A DNA stretch of 64,000 nucleotides from Bacteroidales bacterium (lineage in GTDB: Bacteria; Bacteroidota; Bacteroidia; Bacteroidales; P3). A model generated the notes under the pieces. It ran no database searches and was not told where the DNA came from. It worked only from the letters and a program-made list of their open reading frames with translations. Below are positions 59,328 to 64,000 of this stretch, in pieces. The stretch is from assembly GCA_017545365.1 (NCBI GenBank), contig JAFWOP010000053.1, forward strand, positions 1 through 64,000. Direction: 5' to 3'. The position numbers and the translations under genes were made by a program. The first letter of the stretch is position 1. Each line of letters begins with the position of its first letter.

Positions 59328-60971
59328 TTAATGGGTTGTTTGCATGTTATTATTCTCCAAAGCCCGCTGTAGTTCTGTATCGCTTGGGAGTGAGATGGTG
59401 TAGTAGGCATTCTCGCCATAGAGCGTCGAGGCCATGAGGGCTTTGTAGCGGTTGCGGATGTCGTCGCCATACTTCCGCAGACCTTCGGCATGGCGGACAA
59501 TGCCTTGCTTGTCGGCCAATGCCAATATGGCTTTCCATGTGGCATCGCTGACTTGGTATTCTTTCATGAAGGTGTCGAAGGTAGGATAACGACCAATCAG
59601 CTGGTCGTAATGGAGGAAGAGCTGCTGATGGAGGTAGTCTTCCAACACCCGCTTGGCGATAAGCCGGTTGTAGTAGACGAGGTTGGTGTCGGTAAAATAG
59701 GGCAGCAGGATGTCGGGGCGGATGCCGCCACCGCCATACACTTTGCGTCCATTCTTGGTGAGGAAGACCTTGGTGGTGTCGTATCCGGCATCCAGAATGG
59801 AGTCGGCCGACATGTAGTTCTCGATAACGCGTGAGATGTATTGGCTGTAATATTCGTCTGTCCCCTTGTCGTAAGGACGCTGTATGCATCGGCCCGATGG
59901 AGTGTAGTAGCGGGCTATGGTCAGCAGTACGGCCGAGCCGTCGCTTAGCGGGTACTGGCTTTGCACCAATCCTTTGCCAAAGGTGAGATGGCCCATGATG
60001 GTGCCGCGGTCGTTGTCCTGTACGGCTCCGGCCACGATTTCACTGGCACTGGCCGAACGCTCGTCGACAAGCACAGTGAGCTTGCCTTTCTCAAAAAGTC
60101 CGCCGCTGGTGGCATACACATCGCTCCGCCCGATATGAGCTCCTTGGGTGTAGACTATCAGGTTGCCTTCGGGCAGCAGCTCGTCGCATACCTCCAGACA
60201 GGATGCCAACGAGCCGCCGGCATTGTCGCGGAGGTCGACGATGAGGTTCTGCATGTTCTTGTTCAGCAGTTGTAGCAATGCGGCATGGAACTCTTTGCCA
60301 GTATGGTCACCGAAGCGCGATATGCGGATGTAGCCCGTGTTGCTGTTCACCATCACAAAGGCGGGGACGGTGGACATCAGTATCTTATCGCGCCAGACCT
60401 TGAAAGTGTGCAGTTTGGAGGAGCCCTGACGCTGAACGGTCAACTTGACATTGCTGTAGCGGGGTCCCCGGATGAGATTGACAATGGTGGAAGCCTCCTT
60501 CGTCATCCCCGTACCCGAAACTAGGGTGGTGTCGACTCGGAGGATGCGGTCGCCGGGATGGATGCCGGCCTTCTCGGCAGGGCTGCCCTGCATCACCTGC
60601 GAAGCATACACGGTGTCGCCCACATAGAAGAGCGTCACCCCTATGCCATCAAACTGGCCAGCCATGGTTTCCGACTCTTTCTCAAAACTGGAGGGCGAGA
60701 GATAGTAGCTATGGGGATCCAAGGTGGAGAGCATGGCATTCACCATTTGGTCGGAAAGGGAATCGTAGTCAACAATGTCGACATACCTGTTGTCAATCAG
60801 AGTCAGCACCGCATTGACGCGTTGGCTCATCTTGTTTTGTGCCATGAAGAGCTGCGACTCCTCATTAGTGGCTTTGGGGGTAAACAGCACTCCTGCCAGG
60901 ATGCCTATAAGCAGGGCCAGCAATACGATGCCCAGGGAATATGTAGTCTTTTTCTTAGGGGTCTCTGTCAT
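59328..60971 (-). CDS. S41-family C-terminal processing peptidase
   Basis: 547 residues: N-terminal transmembrane anchor (YSLGIVLLALLIGILAGVLF, about 11-30), PDZ domain (about 105-190, GIGVTLFYVGD) and S41 protease domain. The Ser-Lys dyad is S308 in ERSASASEI and K333 in TFGKGLVQ, 25 residues apart as in Prc. Processes periplasmic proteins. The C-terminal helical extension resembles other Bacteroidota Ctp proteins. Confidence 0.95.
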   Translation of the reverse strand: MTETPKKKTTYSLGIVLLALLIGILAGVLFTPKATNEESQLFMAQNKMSQRVNAVLTLIDNRYVDIVDYDSLSDQMVNAMLSTLDPHSYYLSPSSFEKESETMAGQFDGIGVTLFYVGDTVYASQVMQGSPAEKAGIHPGDRILRVDTTLVSGTGMTKEASTIVNLIRGPRYSNVKLTVQRQGSSKLHTFKVWRDKILMSTVPAFVMVNSNTGYIRISRFGDHTGKEFHAALLQLLNKNMQNLIVDLRDNAGGSLASCLEVCDELLPEGNLIVYTQGAHIGRSDVYATSGGLFEKGKLTVLVDERSASASEIVAGAVQDNDRGTIMGHLTFGKGLVQSQYPLSDGSAVLLTIARYYTPSGRCIQRPYDKGTDEYYSQYISRVIENYMSADSILDAGYDTTKVFLTKNGRKVYGGGGIRPDILLPYFTDTNLVYYNRLIAKRVLEDYLHQQLFLHYDQLIGRYPTFDTFMKEYQVSDATWKAILALADKQGIVRHAEGLRKYGDDIRNRYKALMASTLYGENAYYTISLPSDTELQRALENNNMQTTH

Positions 60972-60993
60972 AGTAGTGCAATAACGAATAATA

Positions 60994-61437
60994 TTATCTT
61001 TTATTGTACAACGACAATGCTGCCTTCAATATTTCATCGTGGTCAAATGCCAACGGGGGCAGGGCGTCCAACGGAAACCAGCAGGCTTTGGCGGCATCAT
61101 CGCCTCCTTTCACCTCTGTTACGGGCACGGTGACTAAGAATGCCACCGTGATGGTGCGACCCCGCGGGTCGCGGTCCAGAGTGCTGAAGCTCTTCACCTC
61201 TACGAACACTCCCTCTACCTCCAACCCTGTTTCTTCCTTCAGTTCGCGGCGGGCGCACTGCTCAAGGGTTTCGTCCATATTCATGAAGCCTCCTGGAAAA
61301 GCCCACATGCCTTTGTAGGGGTCGTTGCCACGCTGGATGAGTAAAAGTCTCAATCCTCCGTCGGGCATAAGGCCCAACACCACACAGTCGGCTGTGACCG
61401 CCGGTCGCGGATAGCGGTAGGAATACATGATGTCCAA
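60994..61437 (-). CDS. Nudix hydrolase
   Basis: 147 residues. The Nudix box is complete: GGFMNMDETLEQCARRELKEETG, cited as G-x5-E-x7-REL-x-EE-x-G. Begins PRPAVTADCVVLG, a form found in ADP-ribose or NADH-type pyrophosphatases and NrtR-like proteins. It lacks the winged helix of NrtR. Located 8 bases after cysS. Confidence 0.93.
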   Translation of the reverse strand: MDIMYSYRYPRPAVTADCVVLGLMPDGGLRLLLIQRGNDPYKGMWAFPGGFMNMDETLEQCARRELKEETGLEVEGVFVEVKSFSTLDRDPRGRTITVAFLVTVPVTEVKGGDDAAKACWFPLDALPPLAFDHDEILKAALSLYNKR

Positions 61438-61445
61438 AGCTTCTA

Positions 61446-62927
61446 TTACAGACTGTAGGTGGCGCCCTCTTTGCCATCCTTGACGGTGACCCCCAAGGTG
61501 CCGAGCTCGTCGCGTATCTTGTCGCTGGTGGCCCAGTCCTTATTGGCTTTGGCAGTGGCACGAATATCAAGAATCATCTTCATCAGGCCATCGATGAGGG
61601 CGGTGTTGTCGCTGTTGGCCTCGTCGCGAAGACCCATGATTTCAAACATGAAGGTGTCCATTACCCACTTCAACTCGTCGATGTCGGCCTGAGTGAGAGT
61701 GGCCTTCTTGTCGTTGACGGTGTTGATGGTCTTTGCCATGTCGAACAGGTGGCTGATGACGATGGGCGTGTTGAAATCGTCGTTCATGGCGTCGTAGCAG
61801 AGCTGGCGATAGCCTTTCACGTCCACATTGCTGGTCTTCGAAGGCTGGAGGTGCTGCAAGGTCTTGTAGGCCTGCATGAGACGAGTGTAGCCCTTCTCAG
61901 CAGCAATGAGGGCGTCGTTGCTGAAGTCCACTGTGCTGCGATAGTGAGCCTGTAGGATGAAGAAGCGTATGGTCATGGGCGAGTAGGGCTGCTCTAGCAT
62001 CTCTTTGCCGTCTTTGTCCTTATGGCTGCCCTTGAAGAATTCGTCGAGGGTGATGAAGTTGCCCAACGACTTGCCCATCTTCTGCCCGTTGATGGTAATC
62101 ATGTTGTTGTGCATCCAATATTTGCAGGGGCCATGGCCGCAGACGGCTGTCTGCTGCGCTATCTCGCTCTCGTGGTGGGGGAACATGAGGTCCATGCCGC
62201 CGCCGTGGATGTCGAAGGTCTCACCCAGATACTTGGTGCCCATGGCCGTGCACTCGGTATGCCAGCCAGGGAAGCCAACGCTCCAAGGCGAGTTCCAGCG
62301 CATGATATGCTCGGGCGAAGCCTTCTTCCAAAGGGCAAAGTCGCCTGAAAAGCGTTTCTCCTCCTGTCCATCCAATTCGCGGGTGGTGGAGAGCATCTCG
62401 TCGATGACACGGCCGCTGAGGCAGCCGTACTTGTTGGTGTCCTCCTGATACTTGCGCACATCGAAATAGACACTGCCGTTGCTCACATAGGCATAACCAG
62501 CATCGATAATCTTCTGCACCAGCTCAATCTGCTCCAAAATATGACCGCTGGCATGGGGCTCGATGCTGGGGCGCAGCACATTCAGGGCATCCATGGCGGC
62601 ATGGTAGCGGTTGGTGTAGTACTGTGCCACCTCCATGGGTTCGAGCTGCTCCAGACGCGCTTTCTTGGCAATCTTGTCCTCACCCTCGTCGGCATCATTC
62701 TCCAGATGCCCCACATCGGTGATGTTGCGGACGTAGCGTACTTTGTACCCAAGGTGGCGCAGATAACGGAACACCACATCGAAGGTGATGGCAGGACGTG
62801 CATGTCCCAGATGGCCGTCGCCATAAACCGTAGGACCACACACATACATCCCCACATGGTCGGGGGTAATCGGTTTGAAGAGCTCCTTCTGATGCGAAAG
62901 AGTATTGTAAATCAACAATTGCTGCAT
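61446..62927 (-). CDS. cysS: Cysteinyl-tRNA synthetase
   Basis: 493 residues. Class I synthetase: [17 protein letters not shown] with zinc-ligand C30 and the HIGH-type motif; further zinc ligands in WHTECTAMG and HHESEIAQ; the KMSKS-type motif is QKMGKSLGN. Charges tRNA-Cys. First gene of the seven-gene run, with a TAATTTTG promoter 24 bases upstream. Confidence 0.97.
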   Translation of the reverse strand: MQQLLIYNTLSHQKELFKPITPDHVGMYVCGPTVYGDGHLGHARPAITFDVVFRYLRHLGYKVRYVRNITDVGHLENDADEGEDKIAKKARLEQLEPMEVAQYYTNRYHAAMDALNVLRPSIEPHASGHILEQIELVQKIIDAGYAYVSNGSVYFDVRKYQEDTNKYGCLSGRVIDEMLSTTRELDGQEEKRFSGDFALWKKASPEHIMRWNSPWSVGFPGWHTECTAMGTKYLGETFDIHGGGMDLMFPHHESEIAQQTAVCGHGPCKYWMHNNMITINGQKMGKSLGNFITLDEFFKGSHKDKDGKEMLEQPYSPMTIRFFILQAHYRSTVDFSNDALIAAEKGYTRLMQAYKTLQHLQPSKTSNVDVKGYRQLCYDAMNDDFNTPIVISHLFDMAKTINTVNDKKATLTQADIDELKWVMDTFMFEIMGLRDEANSDNTALIDGLMKMILDIRATAKANKDWATSDKIRDELGTLGVTVKDGKEGATYSL

Positions 62928-62950
62928 ATATTCTTATTTATAATGGTCTG

Positions 62951-62958
62951 CAAAATTA
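62951..62958 (-). promoter_or_regulatory. -7 promoter box for cysS and downstream genes
   Basis: TAATTTTG on the minus strand, 23 bases before the cysS ATG; no TTG at the usual distance. Confidence 0.6.
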
Positions 62959-63017
62959 CACAAAAAATCCGACATACACAGAGACTGCAAAAAAATAATA
63001 GATTTCAGAGCCCATCA

Positions 63018-64000
63018 TCATCGCTGAAGGGGGCGTCGGCGGACGAAGAATGTGGCTGCCAACAGAACCGCGGTGAGCAATAGAGCCATCGGCAGATTGA
63101 AATAGAAGCCTTCGAGCATCGCACAAGGCAACGACGATACCCAGCGAGTTACGGCATCGGTGGCCACCAGCTCCAGCCGCAACAACTCTGTGGTCCAAAG
63201 GCCGAGGAGGGAAGTAGGACTGAGCAGCACCACACACAATACCGTGGCCAACAGCAACCCCGCAAAAGGAACGATAAGCAAGTTGGCTATCAGGAACCAC
63301 GGGGCAAACTGATGAAAATGGTAGAGCATCACGGGCATGACACCCATCTGGGCAGCGGTGGAGAGGCATATCAGCTCCCACACCGCAACTAGCAAACGAC
63401 GCGGTATTCCTTGACGGGCTATGGGCAAAAACTTCTGCAAGGGCTCATTCCAAGCAATGATGCCTAGCACGGCAGAATAGGAGAGCTGGAACCCCACATC
63501 AAAAAGCAGGTAAGGATTGACCATCAAGAGGATGACAGCCGACGTGCAGAGGTTGTTGAGCGTGCTGGGCTGTCTTTGCAACATGCCGCCGACGGTGAAA
63601 AGCGAGAACATGACTCCCGCCCGTAAGGTGGAAGGTGCCATACCGGTCAGCATCACAAAGAACCAGATGACAGCAATTTGCACCACTCCTTTTACGATAC
63701 GCTGCCACAGCCGTTTTCCGAAAAAGAAAAACAACAGACCGGCCAGCCATGCCACAATACCCACATGCAAGCCCGAAACACAAAGCAGATGCACGACACC
63801 CGCACTGCGGAACTGCTCAAGCGTCGATTCGTCCAAGTCGTCCCGCCACCCCAACAGCAAGGCCTCAGCTATGCCCTGCTGCTGCCTTGTAAGCGAGCAG
63901 GATTGGATACGCCGCACCATGCGCTGCTGCAACCGTTTCGACCAGCCTATCAACCCCAAATGACCGTCCGAATGGCTTTCAATCTTCTCCCACCCCCAGG
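63018..64000 (-). CDS. ComEC/Rec2-family DNA uptake channel, 5' part outside the window
   Basis: The frame stays open to the right edge, so only the C-terminal 327 or so residues are seen. VHLLCVSGLHVGIVAWLAGL is the ComEC competence-domain signature (split as HLLCVSGLHVG); multiple helices follow, then TGMAPSTLRAGVMF. It ends after a last helix with RRRPLQR; no C-terminal metallo-beta-lactamase domain is encoded here, as in other Bacteroidota forms. Full proteins have about 700 residues, so about half is missing. Would carry single-stranded DNA across the inner membrane. Confidence 0.9.
   Translation of the reverse strand, partial: WGWEKIESHSDGHLGLIGWSKRLQQRMVRRIQSCSLTRQQQGIAEALLLGWRDDLDESTLEQFRSAGVVHLLCVSGLHVGIVAWLAGLLFFFFGKRLWQRIVKGVVQIAVIWFFVMLTGMAPSTLRAGVMFSLFTVGGMLQRQPSTLNNLCTSAVILLMVNPYLLFDVGFQLSYSAVLGIIAWNEPLQKFLPIARQGIPRRLLVAVWELICLSTAAQMGVMPVMLYHFHQFAPWFLIANLLIVPFAGLLLATVLCVVLLSPTSLLGLWTTELLRLELVATDAVTRWVSSLPCAMLEGFYFNLPMALLLTAVLLAATFFVRRRPLQR

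Overview
The window looks like chromosomal DNA of a member of the Bacteroidales (phylum Bacteroidota); genus is not resolved. The evidence is the recurring TAnnTTTG promoter box (often TATCTTTG, with a TTG about 19 bases upstream), a tmRNA with a GENNYALAA-type tag, type IX secretion C-terminal domains, SusB-like GH97 enzymes, BspA-type repeat proteins, fimbrillin-like lipoproteins and many lipoproteins with short lipoboxes. No rRNA, CRISPR array, prophage or transposase was seen.

Layout. 1-800: remnant of a putative restriction enzyme joined to a dispersed repeat. 1-10 kb: tRNA-His, a SpoU methyltransferase, two GH97 glycosidases of opposite mechanism, an ECF sigma operon and a secreted subtilase. 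10.2-12.7 kb: AT-richer cluster of three exported proteins. 12.7-14.6 kb: galactokinase and a HAD phosphatase. 15.0-19.1 kb: AT-rich DpnII/Sau3AI-like modification island with two adenine methyltransferases, a MutH-like nuclease lacking its C-terminus and an unusual helix-hairpin-helix protein. 19.2-22.8 kb: flavodoxin/ferredoxin protein and B12-dependent ribonucleotide reductase. A structured small RNA is predicted at 22.86-23.04 kb. 23.7-31.4 kb: one minus-strand operon of porin, PstSCAB-like ABC transporter, CysD, CysN and CysH, best read as sulfate uptake and reduction to sulfite. 31.7-33.2 kb: membrane AraC regulator, tmRNA, tRNA-Asp. 33.4-38.2 kb: ECF sigma/anti-sigma operon with SUMF1-like lipoprotein, outer-membrane barrel and secreted leucine-rich-repeat protein. 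38.3-45 kb: S20, tRNA-Glu, C69 dipeptidase, lone rnfA, small lipoprotein, trpS, manC. 45.2-49.2 kb: a tightly coupled operon of lipoprotein, sigma factor, membrane protein, lipoprotein, radical SAM/SPASM enzyme, lipoprotein and barrel protein, the best candidate for an uncharacterised system. 49.5-54.2 kb: carboxyltransferase with a degenerate biotin site, a hairpin-rich repeat element, and a fimbrillin-like BspA-repeat lipoprotein preceded by a 53-residue ORF and a 104-base nested hairpin. 54.3-64 kb: housekeeping genes, including a cysS-nudix-ctp-tlpA-mrp-nifU-pduO run, and the 3' part of comEC at the right edge.

Connections. Three separate ECF-type sigma genes each head or sit in an envelope-protein operon. 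The PduO-type adenosyltransferase can supply the cofactor of the class II ribonucleotide reductase. CysH carries the cysteine pairs of APS reductases, which fits the absence of an APS kinase gene. AT-rich blocks (0-0.8, 10.2-12.7 and 14.9-19.1 kb) against GC-rich neighbours suggest acquired accessory DNA. All functional calls are from reading the sequence; no database search was run.
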